Of a DNA stretch of 64,000 nt, positions 35,133 through 42,732 are shown piece by piece; positions within the stretch are counted from its first letter, which is position 1; each line of letters begins with the position of its first letter. This DNA comes from JAKAVN01 sp963734845 (GTDB lineage Bacteria > Desulfobacterota > Binatia > Binatales > Binataceae), in assembly GCA_963734845.1 (NCBI GenBank), contig CAVTIS010000002.1, forward strand, positions 186,001 to 250,000. Direction: 5' to 3'. The notes beneath the pieces are model-generated. The model was not told where the DNA came from and searched no databases. It worked only from the letters and a program-made list of their open reading frames with translations. The position numbers and the translations under genes are program-made.

Positions 35133-35549
35133 CTAACTCATCCGTTCCAGCACAACCACCGGAATCTCGCGACTGGTCTTCTTCTGGTAGTCGTCGAACA
35201 CTGGCAGCAACTTCGCCTGCGCGTCAAAAAGTCGCTGCCGGTGCGCGCCGCTTGCTGCGGTTGCGCGCGCCTGGAACCTCTCGCCTGCGATCTCGATCGT
35301 CACCACCGGATTCTTGACTAGATTGATGTACCACGCGGGATGGTGCGGCGACCCTGCGAACGACGCAATCACCACGATCCTGTCGCCATCCTTTGTATAT
35401 GCTAGCGGTTTCGTAAACGGCTTTCCGGTCTGTGCGCCAGTTGTGGTCAGTAGCAGCAGCGGCACTCCTTTCATCTGACCACCAACCTTACCTTCGTTTG
35501 TCCGGAACTCGCTGATGACCTTTTGATTGAAATCATTCCGCTCCGACAT
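35133..35549 (-). CDS. Deazaflavin (F420)-dependent nitroreductase family protein
   Basis: 138 residues of the Ddn/split-barrel family: LLLLTTTGAQTGKPFTKPL near 32-50, DGDRIVVIASFAGSPHHPAWYINL near 55-78 (seen as adjoining motifs) and NPVVTIEIAGERFQ. Members bind F420 or a flavin and reduce nitro or quinone compounds; whether this organism makes F420 is not visible here. ATG with GGGAGAA upstream. The aldo/keto reductase gene lies 45 bases downstream on the same strand. Confidence 0.85.
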   Translation of the reverse strand: MSERNDFNQKVISEFRTNEGKVGGQMKGVPLLLLTTTGAQTGKPFTKPLAYTKDGDRIVVIASFAGSPHHPAWYINLVKNPVVTIEIAGERFQARATAASGAHRQRLFDAQAKLLPVFDDYQKKTSREIPVVVLERMS

Positions 35550-35741
35550 CTTGTTCTCCCATGTAGCCGGGGTCGGTCTTCCGTTCCAGCTTCCTATATC
35601 TCGTATTCGGCGCGCAAACCCGTTCTCGCCTCTCGAGCCAGCATTCGCGTCGCGCGCCATTCAGATTACCTGAATGTACGACTTCCATCGCCGGGACCAT
35701 CGTCCGGGCATCCTGGGCGGTACCGAGGGTTCGAATTTACT

Positions 35742-35787
35742 CCTCTCCGCCAACGAGTCCTTATCTCTGGGGACACTCCCTTCAAGA
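35742..35787. repeat. 46-bp inverted repeat, copy 2, with tRNA 3' fragment
   Basis: Reverse complement of the 33949-33994 segment with three mismatches. On the plus strand it begins with the 3' end of a tRNA (a degraded T arm, GAGGGTTCGAAT, just before CTCTCCGCCA). No 5' half of a tRNA is present upstream. Confidence 0.8.
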
Positions 35788-35813
35788 CGCCGAAATAGCG
35801 CACGATTGCGGCG

Positions 35814-35936
35814 TCATTTGCAGATTTGGCGGCACCGGAGAAGACCACCTTTCGCTGGTTCGCGCGCAAGACGCGGCCAAAGTCTCTGTTGGCGAGTGAG
35901 GCGGTTCCATCCATTCGCGACGCACAACGGGTTCGA
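35814..35936. repeat. 123-bp direct repeat, copy A
   Basis: Closely similar to 36451-36572, with a nearly identical core from the ACGCGGCCAAAGTCTCTG segment through GGCGGTTCCATCCAT. Each copy can form a GCCAA/TTGGC hairpin in the core. The copies flank the small ORF at 36063. Confidence 0.8.
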
Positions 35937-36062
35937 GCCGATCTGTTTGGACTCAAATCCCGACTCGACCCTTGGCGTTTGCTAACAGCTCGGTGTTGGT
36001 GCGAATCTGAATCGCGGATTCAAATGGAAATGACGGTTGACTTGTCGATATAATGATTGGAG

Positions 36063-36428
36063 ATGGTTAACGCCAACGAACAGGAAGATCGCAAGGCGGC
36101 GCGCAAGAAACAAGAGGAGCGTGCCCGCGCCGTTTCGGCGGCCCGGAAGCATGACAGGGAAGAGGAACTCAGAAAGCTACATCTGCTCGCAACCGAGGTA
36201 GGGTTCTTGATGGGGGGAAAGGCGCGGTCGGCGGCTGCGGGCAATGCCTGGATGGTTGTCGATCTCAGCGCAAATCATGAACTGAGCTTCTATCGGGAAG
36301 GCGACCAGATCAACATCGCAGGACGCGTCAATGGTGTGTCTTATGCCCTCAACGTGTCGCCGCGTCTTGCGCCTGCCAACATCGTAAGGGCAATCAAGAG
36401 GAAGTCGGGTATTCAGGTCGATAGTTGA
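36063..36428 (+). CDS. Hypothetical protein between direct repeats
   Basis: 121 residues. The first 45 are highly charged and helical (a probable coiled coil of Glu/Lys/Arg), followed by a compact mixed domain with VDLSANHELSFYREGDQIN and a basic C-terminal helix. The ribosome site is poor for the ATG; a TTG two codons earlier is possible. No family is recognised. Its placement exactly between two copies of a 123-bp repeat suggests a mobile cassette. Confidence 0.5.
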   Translation: MVNANEQEDRKAARKKQEERARAVSAARKHDREEELRKLHLLATEVGFLMGGKARSAAAGNAWMVVDLSANHELSFYREGDQINIAGRVNGVSYALNVSPRLAPANIVRAIKRKSGIQVDS

Positions 36429-36450
36429 TCAGCAGCAGGACTTTTGCCGT

Positions 36451-36572
36451 TCATTTGCGTGACGCGCGGCACCGAAGAAACCCACTTCCGGGGTTTCGTG
36501 CGCGAGACGCGGCCAAAGTCTCTGTTGGCAAGTGAGGCGGTTCCATCCATGCCCGATGCACGACGCGATCGA
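36451..36572. repeat. 123-bp direct repeat, copy B
   Basis: Second copy, same orientation, 636 bases from copy A. In addition to the shared core hairpin, this copy has a 7-bp stem GAAACCC/GGGTTTC that is only partly preserved in copy A. Confidence 0.8.
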
Positions 36573-36621
36573 TTCGACGACCGGCTTGGCCGAAATTGTG
36601 AGGAAATGATCGAGCGTAAGC

Positions 36622-37190
36622 CTACGAAGCGATCCCCACGGCTTTTGCTTGCGCGGTCCAGAATAGAGGGAGATCGATCCGTTCGGCCAAGGCCTCGGCG
36701 GTGAGCTCGGGCGGCTGGTCACCTGCGGCGATCGCCTCAACAATTTCCGGGGCCAGGAACGCCAGCCGCGTCAGTCGTCTGACGTAGCGGTCTGAGACCC
36801 CTTCGCGTTCAGCGATCTTTGCAACTGACTTTGCTCTGCTCATCAGCAGGTCTTCAGACCATCGCCGCGCCCGGGGCGCCGGCTTTCAGTAGTGCCGAGT
36901 CAACTCGTGGAGCGCGCGCGCGATTGCCTTCGATGACCAGACGCATCTCGACACCACGCCGCCTGATTGTCATGGGAAAGAAGGCGTAATGATCAGCTCG
37001 TGGGCGTTCGCCGCGGGCCGCGTCACCGGCTCGGGTATCGGCACCTTGAGCGATACGCGGATGCCGGTATCGGTCAGGTCTGCGCGATCGACCAAGGCAT
37101 TCAGGGCTGCTCCGGCTTCGACCTCCGACTGCAGGCGCTCTCTCCACGCTGCTGCCGCCGAAAAAAGCGATGGAAGTCGATTGTCCGCTA
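36622..37190 (-). pseudogene. Serine recombinase C-terminal remnant
   Basis: Two pieces in different frames rebuild the C-terminal end of a large serine recombinase: a RRRGVEMRLVIEG...PRVDSALLKA part (about 36880-36990) and then AKIAEREGVSDRYVRRLTRL, FLAPEIVEAI, PELTAEALAERIDLPL. This is the helical region found after the catalytic domain in alphaproteobacterial-type recombinases. The catalytic serine domain is missing, so the remnant is inactive. Confidence 0.7.
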
Positions 37191-37309
37191 GGGAATCTCT
37201 GCACAGGTCGCTATGCGACGACTGCTTGACATGAAAGTGACGACGATCAGGTGGAGTGACAACGGCGCGAGGGGTCGTTGGTCCGTAGCAAGCGGTCGCG
37301 GTGGCTTAC

Positions 37310-37685
37310 GGTTCGCTCGATTGGGATCACAGGGAGCAACTCACGCCGAAACCGCCGCAGTCGCCGACATTACTCAGTTGCCGGACCTGCTGCACGGACA
37401 GGAGCGGGAAGTCTTCGGCGATCAGGCGTACTGGAAGGAAGACGATCGAGCGTTTCTCGAGAGTTGGGGAGTGCGCTACCGGATCAATCGGCGACCAGTC
37501 GCAGGCCGCTGAGCAAACGCTGGCGGATGATCAACCGGGCGCGTTCGCGGACCCGCGCGCTCGGCGAACACGCCTTTCGGATAGTCAAGCAACTGTGGGG
37601 GTTCGCCAAAGTGAGATATCGCGGTCTGGCCAAGAACCTGGCGCGAGCGCAGACTATATTTGCACTGGCTTCAATCTCTACCCCT
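37310..37685 (+). pseudogene. IS5-type transposase remnant
   Basis: Pieces in at least two frames: THAETAAVADITQLPDLL, GDQAYWKEDDRAFLESWGV, then RTRALGEHAFRIVKQLWGF and KVRYRGLAKNLARAQTIFALA. These are the DDE-domain C-terminal half of IS5-family enzymes, including the Asp of GDQAYW and the basic signature helix. A stop and a frameshift separate the pieces. The sequence passes directly into the MlaA fragment at about 37685. Confidence 0.75.
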
Positions 37686-37932
37686 TGGGGCCACCGGTCT
37701 TTTCGACGTCGCCGACAAATGGTTCAGTCTGAAACAGGGTGACAATGATCTCGGGCTGACGCTCGGCCAATACGGCGTTGCACCGGGTTGGTACGTAGTG
37801 TGGCCGTTCCTTGGTCCTTCTACAATCCGTGACGCCATAGGAATGGCGGCGGACAGTGCGATGTCGCCTTGGCCCTATTTCGTACCATGGTACGCGTCAT
37901 ACAGCGTGAGCGGAGGGCAGGAGCGATCATAG
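37686..37932 (+). pseudogene. mlaA: MlaA (VacJ) lipoprotein fragment
   Basis: About 80 codons matching the core of the outer-membrane lipid transport lipoprotein MlaA: LGATGLFDVAD, NDLGLTLGQYGVAPGWYVV, PFLGPSTIRDAIG. Signal peptide, N-terminal half and C-terminus are missing. The left edge coincides with the end of the IS5-type remnant, so an IS insertion or recombination event cut the gene. No other Mla genes are seen. Confidence 0.75.
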
Positions 37933-38240
37933 CTGTGAATTACCGCTCACTTCATCTTGACCAATTCGAAGAGGCTGACCGTTACGCAATTGACCTTTGT
38001 TGCAGAAGCCTCGATGAGAATCGGATAGCAATACCCAGGAAGGGTATTCGGCTTGAGTCTCCAGTCGTCCTCGGGAAGTGGAAATCGTGCTTGCAGTGTT
38101 CCCTCTGGAGTCAGTTTCTACCGGCAATGCACCTGTCGGACACAGCCAAGCTGCGCATCTCTGCATGATTCCCAGCTTTCTACGGCACGCGTTATGCGTT
38201 CTGAGGCGATAGAGAACAAATTGGTTCAAGGGGAAACTCC
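37933..38240. other. 308-base region with a decayed small-ORF homologue
   Basis: No intact gene. On the minus strand 38093-38186 resembles 50893-50983, which belongs to an 88-codon frame; here stops and frame changes break it. Downstream of that (38093 to 37940) a frame with LTPEGTLQARFPLPEDDWRL and further plausible protein sequence remains open, so this may be the relic of a small gene. The last 30 bases hold the GGGGAAA ribosome site of the CBS-ACT gene. Confidence 0.45.
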
Positions 38241-38846
38241 GTGGATGTAACTCGTTGGATGACCAGAAGCCCGGTCGTCGTGGAATCGAGCGAAAAACTT
38301 GCGACAGTTCGGCAGAAGATGGATCAGGGGAATTTCCATCGCGTGCCGGTCGTGGACGGCGGCAAGCTCGTGGGGATCGTCAGCGACCGCGACCTGCGTC
38401 AACACACCGGATCGCTCGAAGACGTGAAAGTCAACGGCGCGATGACCAAGCCGGTGGTGAACGTCACACCTACGACCATGCTCGAACAGGCAGCCCTTCT
38501 GATGGTCAAGCACCGGATAGGTGGATTGCCAGTAGTTGAGCAGGGCAAGGTGGTCGGCATTATAACTGCAACAGACTTGCTGCGCGCGTTTGCCGAGGTC
38601 CTGGGCGCTACCCAGGAAGGAGTCGCACGTATCGATCTGTCGCTCGTGGATTCCTCGGAACTTGCGATGGTGGCGCAACTGGTGGCTCAGGAGAACGGTG
38701 AGATTCTTGGAATGGGCGTCTATCAGGACGAGGGGAAAGAAGGCCGCCCCAAGATGACTTACCTGCGCCTGCGCTCCGCTGACGCGAATCGCGTGGCTCG
38801 GATGCTGACGGAGAAGAATTACAACGTAATTTCGATCCATACCTGA
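38241..38846 (+). CDS. CBS-CBS-ACT domain protein (AcuB-like)
   Basis: 201 residues from a GTG with AAGGGGAAA upstream. Two CBS motifs (WMTRSPVVVESSEKL...FHRVPVVD, and MTKPVVNVTPTTML...GGLPVVE) fill residues 5-120, and a C-terminal ACT-like domain (RIDLSLVDSSELAMVAQLV) follows. This is the AcuB arrangement; CBS pairs bind adenine nucleotides and ACT domains small ligands, so it is likely an energy or amino-acid sensor. It opens the stress island on the plus strand. Confidence 0.88.
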   Translation: MDVTRWMTRSPVVVESSEKLATVRQKMDQGNFHRVPVVDGGKLVGIVSDRDLRQHTGSLEDVKVNGAMTKPVVNVTPTTMLEQAALLMVKHRIGGLPVVEQGKVVGIITATDLLRAFAEVLGATQEGVARIDLSLVDSSELAMVAQLVAQENGEILGMGVYQDEGKEGRPKMTYLRLRSADANRVARMLTEKNYNVISIHT

Positions 38847-38849
38847 AGG

Positions 38850-38910
38850 GACTTGCTGACCGCCACAATGCCCAAAGAAGCGGCGCCCAAGAAGGTCAAG
38901 ATCGAGGTCG
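38850..38910 (+). pseudogene. Orphan Hsp20 C-terminal tail
   Basis: Directly after the CBS-ACT stop codon, a short frame reads DLLTATMPKEAAPKKVKIEVE. This matches the end of small heat shock proteins (last beta strand, then the Pro/Lys-rich IXI-type tail). No start codon or preceding alpha-crystallin domain is present. It is a remnant; the Hsp20 gene at 54285 lacks just such an end. Confidence 0.5.
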
Positions 38911-39061
38911 AAGGCCTGCGGGGGCAAGAAGGACGATGGCCCAAAAAAGGCCGCGTGAACCAAAGTCGACCGCCACGTCGCTTGACTAGATCGCCTAGCG
39001 ATGTGGTTGGTCCGCAAGCGGCCTTGCAATCCGGAGGCAACGACGAAATGAACTGTACCCC

Positions 39062-39655
39062 ATGCGAAGCGCAAACTTGACACCTCGCAATCTCACCAAG
39101 AAATCCCGCGGGCTGATTCGGAGCCTCAATCGAAGTTCCGTCCGCGACGACAAGAGTCCCCAAGTCGTACGCAAGACGGCTCAACCGAAGGAACCCACTG
39201 TCTGCGCGCGGTGCGGCGCCGTGTTTCTGCACAAGACCTGGCGCCACAACCATAAATTGACCGATGAGCTGCTGGAGCGCCGGCAATGGGGATTCTGCCC
39301 GGCCTGCGATGAAGTAAGCCAGCAGGAAGGCCAAGGCCGGCTAATCATCCGCGGAACCGGATTGGCCGCCAACCACACCCTCCTCCGCAGTCGCATCGAG
39401 AACGTCGCCCGCCGGGCTATGGTGACCCAGCCCGAGCGGCGGATAGTCTCGATCGACGCGATCGAATCTAAGGATGAAAAAGCGCTCGAGGTGCTGACGA
39501 CCTCGCAAAAATTGACCCACCGTATCGCGCACGAGCTGAAGAAGGCTTTCGGCGGACGGACCTCCTACAATTGGAGCGACGACGGGACACTCTTCGCCAC
39601 CTGGGAACTCGAGAAGCGAAAGCCGAAAGCAAAAAAGGCCAGGCGATCTCATTAA
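39062..39655 (+). CDS. Zinc-ribbon protein, BCAM0308-like
   Basis: 197 residues. A basic N-terminal region of about 45 residues precedes VCARCGAVFLHKTW and, about 35 residues on, FCPACDEV: a split zinc ribbon. The rest (RIENVARRAMVTQPERRIVSI, TSQKLTHRIAHELKKAFGG) resembles the BCAM0308 family found beside stress genes in betaproteobacteria. The C-terminus is Lys/Arg-rich. RNA or nucleic-acid binding is plausible by composition; not shown. The start has no strong ribosome site. Confidence 0.7.
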   Translation: MRSANLTPRNLTKKSRGLIRSLNRSSVRDDKSPQVVRKTAQPKEPTVCARCGAVFLHKTWRHNHKLTDELLERRQWGFCPACDEVSQQEGQGRLIIRGTGLAANHTLLRSRIENVARRAMVTQPERRIVSIDAIESKDEKALEVLTTSQKLTHRIAHELKKAFGGRTSYNWSDDGTLFATWELEKRKPKAKKARRSH

Positions 39656-39739
39656 GTGACGCTGATCGAGGCGTCCGATGAGGCTGAGATTGTCGGGGAG
39701 GGTCATGTGCAGGGGCCGAGCGCTTGCGGCAGTTCCGGG

Positions 39740-39904
39740 TCATCTGTTCAACGGCATCTGGTCGTCGATCCACTGCTCGGCATCGGCTGCCCGCGGAAAA
39801 TCAACCGGCGTCACGGTATCCTCCCATAGGATTTCCCACCTGCCGGTATCCGGATTATTTCTGATCGTATAGCCCTGGTATTCGTAGCTCCGGTATTCGC
39901 TCAC
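39740..39904 (-). CDS. 54-residue ORF coupled to the site-2 protease gene
   Basis: A GTG start overlaps the protease stop codon (GTGA), giving MSEYRSYEYQGYTIRNNPD...GRWEILWEDT...DAEQWIDDQM. Aromatic-rich beta strands followed by a helix suggest a small beta-sheet protein rather than a random frame; many plasmid and stress proteins have a similar YxGYxIxxNPxTGxW pattern. It is too short for most gene finders. Coupling implies a job with the upstream operon. Confidence 0.55.
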   Translation of the reverse strand: MSEYRSYEYQGYTIRNNPDTGRWEILWEDTVTPVDFPRAADAEQWIDDQMPLNR

Positions 39905-41061
39905 GTCTGTCCGCCCCCCAGAACCTTGGCACCGCCGCCAAGCTGCGCCTTCATCTGGACGATACGCGCGACGCCGGTGCGCGTGATAAATCCCACCATC
40001 TTGCCGCCATCGATGACGACCAAACGGCCGCTGTCCGCTTCGTTCATCTGGTGCATCGCACCGAGCGCGCTCGCTCCAGGCGCGATTTCGAGGCCCGGCC
40101 CAATGGGGAGCATTATGTCCCGCACTTTCTTATGCGCTCGCTCCTGCGGCTGGCAGCGACCAACGTGCGACAACGACAGCACGCCCAGTACGCGTCCGCC
40201 TGCAGCCACGGGAAAGCCGCCGTATCCGAAGCGCAGAAAGTATTGTTCGATGGCTTCCCCGACAGACACCTCGGGAGACAGCGTCACCGGCTCGCGAGTC
40301 ATGATGTCGCGCACGCGGACGTGTTCGAGAGCCCCCTCGATAATCGTTTCCTGGTAACCGCTCGCCGCCGCACCACGCAAAAACAGGCCGATGAAAATCA
40401 GCCAGAGTCCACCGACCAGCGCACCCCCGAAAATCTCCATCGAACCCAGACCGATAAGCCCCCAACCGATACCGCCGCCCCACTGCGCCGCGCGCGCCGT
40501 CGCCCGCTGCAGATCGCCCCATCGTTTCCATAGTACCGCCCGCAGCAATCGGCCGCCGTCGAGCGGAAAACCCGGCAGAAGATTAAAGAGCGCCAGCGCA
40601 AGGTTGATGAAAGCTAGGTAGCGAAAGACCCCGGTCCACAGAGATGCGGGTAGGTCGATGGCGTTCGAAATCAACCAGAAGATAAGGGCAAGGGCCAGAC
40701 TGGTTAATGGTCCGACGCCCGCAATTTTGATCTCGCTATTGGCGCTTTTCGGCTCGCTCGAGAGACGCGCGGCCCCGCCGAAAATGAAAAACGTGATGCG
40801 ATCGACGTTCTCCCCCAGCCAGTTCGCCATAGCCGCGTGGGATAGCTCATGTAGCAGAATCGAAGCGAAGAAAAACAGCGTCGCCACCAGGCCGACAATC
40901 CAGTAGTCGAAGGTCCGCTGGCCGGGATAGTTCTGCGGAAAATATCCGGCAGATAAACTCCACAGCACTAGGAAAAAAATCACCAGCCAGGAGTAATCGA
41001 TCTCGATCTGTACTCCGGCGATTCTCAACAGATCGATGGACTTCGTTTCGCCTGCTGCCAT
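39901..41061 (-). CDS. Site-2 protease (M50) with two CBS domains
   Basis: 386 residues. Several membrane segments; zinc-binding HELSH in ILLHELSHAAMANW near residue 71 and the second motif NLLPGFPLDGGRL near 160 make an intact intramembrane metalloprotease. From about 250 two CBS domains (VRDIMTREPVTLSP, and KVRDIMLPIGPGLEI) face the cytoplasm and probably sense adenine nucleotides. Substrates would be membrane-anchored anti-sigma factors or similar. The gene is seventh in the hemerythrin-Acs-E1-E2-ACP run; a second, partial copy is at 60642. Confidence 0.92.
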   Translation of the reverse strand: MAAGETKSIDLLRIAGVQIEIDYSWLVIFFLVLWSLSAGYFPQNYPGQRTFDYWIVGLVATLFFFASILLHELSHAAMANWLGENVDRITFFIFGGAARLSSEPKSANSEIKIAGVGPLTSLALALIFWLISNAIDLPASLWTGVFRYLAFINLALALFNLLPGFPLDGGRLLRAVLWKRWGDLQRATARAAQWGGGIGWGLIGLGSMEIFGGALVGGLWLIFIGLFLRGAAASGYQETIIEGALEHVRVRDIMTREPVTLSPEVSVGEAIEQYFLRFGYGGFPVAAGGRVLGVLSLSHVGRCQPQERAHKKVRDIMLPIGPGLEIAPGASALGAMHQMNEADSGRLVVIDGGKMVGFITRTGVARIVQMKAQLGGGAKVLGGGQT

Positions 41062-41134
41062 GGGGGATTTCTCGCCCGGTTAGCTCTGCTCACCTTCTAC
41101 TGAGATTGCGGCTCGTCGATCTTCTCCCACGACT

Positions 41135-41392
41135 TTACAAGAGCTGGGGTGACTTGATGCGCGAGCGCAAATACGAGACACAGCCGTCGAGACTGGACAT
41201 CTGGGGATAATCGGCTTCAGGAATATCAACTCCTGTTGTCTCGTGGATGGCGATCATCAGGTTGAGCATATCCATCGAATCGAGGTCGATCTGCTCGCGC
41301 AAATCCATTGCCGGATCGATTTGAGACTCGATTTCGGGGGCTATCTTCCGAAGCTCCCGCAAGACCATCGATCTGATTTCGTCGTCCGTCAC
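41135..41392 (-). CDS. Acyl carrier protein
   Basis: 85 residues from a GTG whose last bases overlap the E2 stop (GTGA). The phosphopantetheine site is Ser in the IDLDSMDMLN motif near residue 39, inside the normal helix-II context, and the acidic composition and length fit ACPs. A longer frame reaches into the E2 gene and is rejected. Because translation is coupled to E2, this ACP probably works with the dehydrogenase: as an acyl acceptor, as donor of octanoyl groups for lipoate synthesis, or both. That role is inference. Confidence 0.85.
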   Translation of the reverse strand: MTDDEIRSMVLRELRKIAPEIESQIDPAMDLREQIDLDSMDMLNLMIAIHETTGVDIPEADYPQMSSLDGCVSYLRSRIKSPQLL

Positions 41393-42732
41393 AGCTTTTC
41401 CGGCTCCTGTAAAATGCGGTCGATAGCGGTGAGGAAGAGTCCGCCTCGATGGCCATCGCTCGCTCGATGGTCGGCCGCTAGCGTCGCCATCACAGTAGGC
41501 TTCGCGCCGATCATTCCATCGACCGCCCACACCTGTTCCGTGATCTTGCCAAATCCCACCAGCGCAACCTGCGGCGGATAGATGATCCCAAAAACGGTTT
41601 CGACTCCTTCTTCGCCCATACTGGTTACCGTAATGGTGGCATCGGCAATTTCAGAGCTACGCAACACTCCCGCGCGAACGCGCTTTGCCAGATCTCGTAG
41701 GTTGACCATGATCTCGTCCAGCGGCTTCTTGTCGATATCATGAATCGCCGGTGCGATCAGTCCGCCAGCTCGCAGCGAGATCGCCACGCCGACATGAACC
41801 GCGTCGGCGGGCTTAAATGCATCGTCCACCCAGAAACCGTTCATTTCCGGTATCTCATGCGTCGCCAGCGCCGTGGCCTTAAGCAGAAGGACTGAATAGA
41901 GCAACCGCTCCGTCACCGGGCGCTTGAGATTCTGTGTCTGCAACCAGGCCATCGCGCGGCCGACGTTGATCCGGTTACCCAGGTAATAGTGGGGGATCTC
42001 GTGCTTGGAGCGCGCCATCGCCGCCGCGATCGCCTTGCGCATCGCGTCGCGACGCTCCTCGGGAGCGACCGCAGTTCTGCGTCGAACAAACGTTCCTGGT
42101 CCTTCCAGTCCTTCCACCACCGCCGGCGCCGCTGCCGCGGGCGCGGGCTTCTTTTCCGCATGCGAAGGGGCGAGAGGCGGCATTGCCTTGGCCGCTTTGG
42201 CGGCCCTCGCGACGTCGGCCCTAGTGATGGCGCCGTGCGGTCCCGTCCCTTTTACAGTGGAAAGGTCCACCTTCAGTTCGATAGCCGTGCGCATCGCAAG
42301 TGGAGAGATCCGCAGCCGGCCTGGCACGGGCGGCGGCACTCGAGGTTGCGGAGGCTTCTTCCCGAGAGTCGGCGCTAGTGGTCGAGAAGGCGCTGGGGCG
42401 CCCGCTCGAGGGGACGTTGGTGCAGCCGCAACCTTTGGCGCTGCGGCGGTAGGCGTTGGCTTTGCTGCTGCCGACGGCGCAAGATCTTCACCATCGGTGC
42501 GGATCAGGGCCAGGAGAGTGCCGATTGGAACCTTCTCGCCCAGCGGGACAAGGATCTCCTGGATGACTCCTGTTGCAAAGACCTCAACTTCGACAGTGGC
42601 CTTTTCCGTGTCGACCACGGCGATGATGTCTCCGCGCTTGACCGCGTCGCCGGGTTTGACCAGCCACTCGAGGATGGTGCCGACCTCCATGTCGGCACCC
42701 AAAGCGGGCATGCGAAATTCAGCCACGATCAC
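41389..42732 (-). CDS. 2-oxoacid dehydrogenase E2 (dihydrolipoamide acyltransferase)
   Basis: 447 residues: lipoyl domain with Lys in DTEKATVEVE near 45, an Ala/Pro-rich linker, a peripheral subunit-binding domain (ISPLAMRTAIELKVDLSTV) near 145-180, a second Ala/Pro linker, then the trimeric catalytic domain ending in ADHRASDGHRG with the active-site His/Asp. The acyl group (acetyl or branched) passes from E1 through lipoyl to CoA. No E3 gene is in the window. It overlaps E1beta by 14 bases and the ACP gene by 4. Confidence 0.93.
   Translation of the reverse strand: MIVAEFRMPALGADMEVGTILEWLVKPGDAVKRGDIIAVVDTEKATVEVEVFATGVIQEILVPLGEKVPIGTLLALIRTDGEDLAPSAAAKPTPTAAAPKVAAAPTSPRAGAPAPSRPLAPTLGKKPPQPRVPPPVPGRLRISPLAMRTAIELKVDLSTVKGTGPHGAITRADVARAAKAAKAMPPLAPSHAEKKPAPAAAAPAVVEGLEGPGTFVRRRTAVAPEERRDAMRKAIAAAMARSKHEIPHYYLGNRINVGRAMAWLQTQNLKRPVTERLLYSVLLLKATALATHEIPEMNGFWVDDAFKPADAVHVGVAISLRAGGLIAPAIHDIDKKPLDEIMVNLRDLAKRVRAGVLRSSEIADATITVTSMGEEGVETVFGIIYPPQVALVGFGKITEQVWAVDGMIGAKPTVMATLAADHRASDGHRGGLFLTAIDRILQEPEKL

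Noticed and set aside
35814..36572. Integron gene cassette with attC sites.
   Set aside because: The repeats lack the inverse core pair RYYYAAC/GTTRRRY at the ends, and no integron integrase is present; the tyrosine recombinase nearby is of phage/ICE type.
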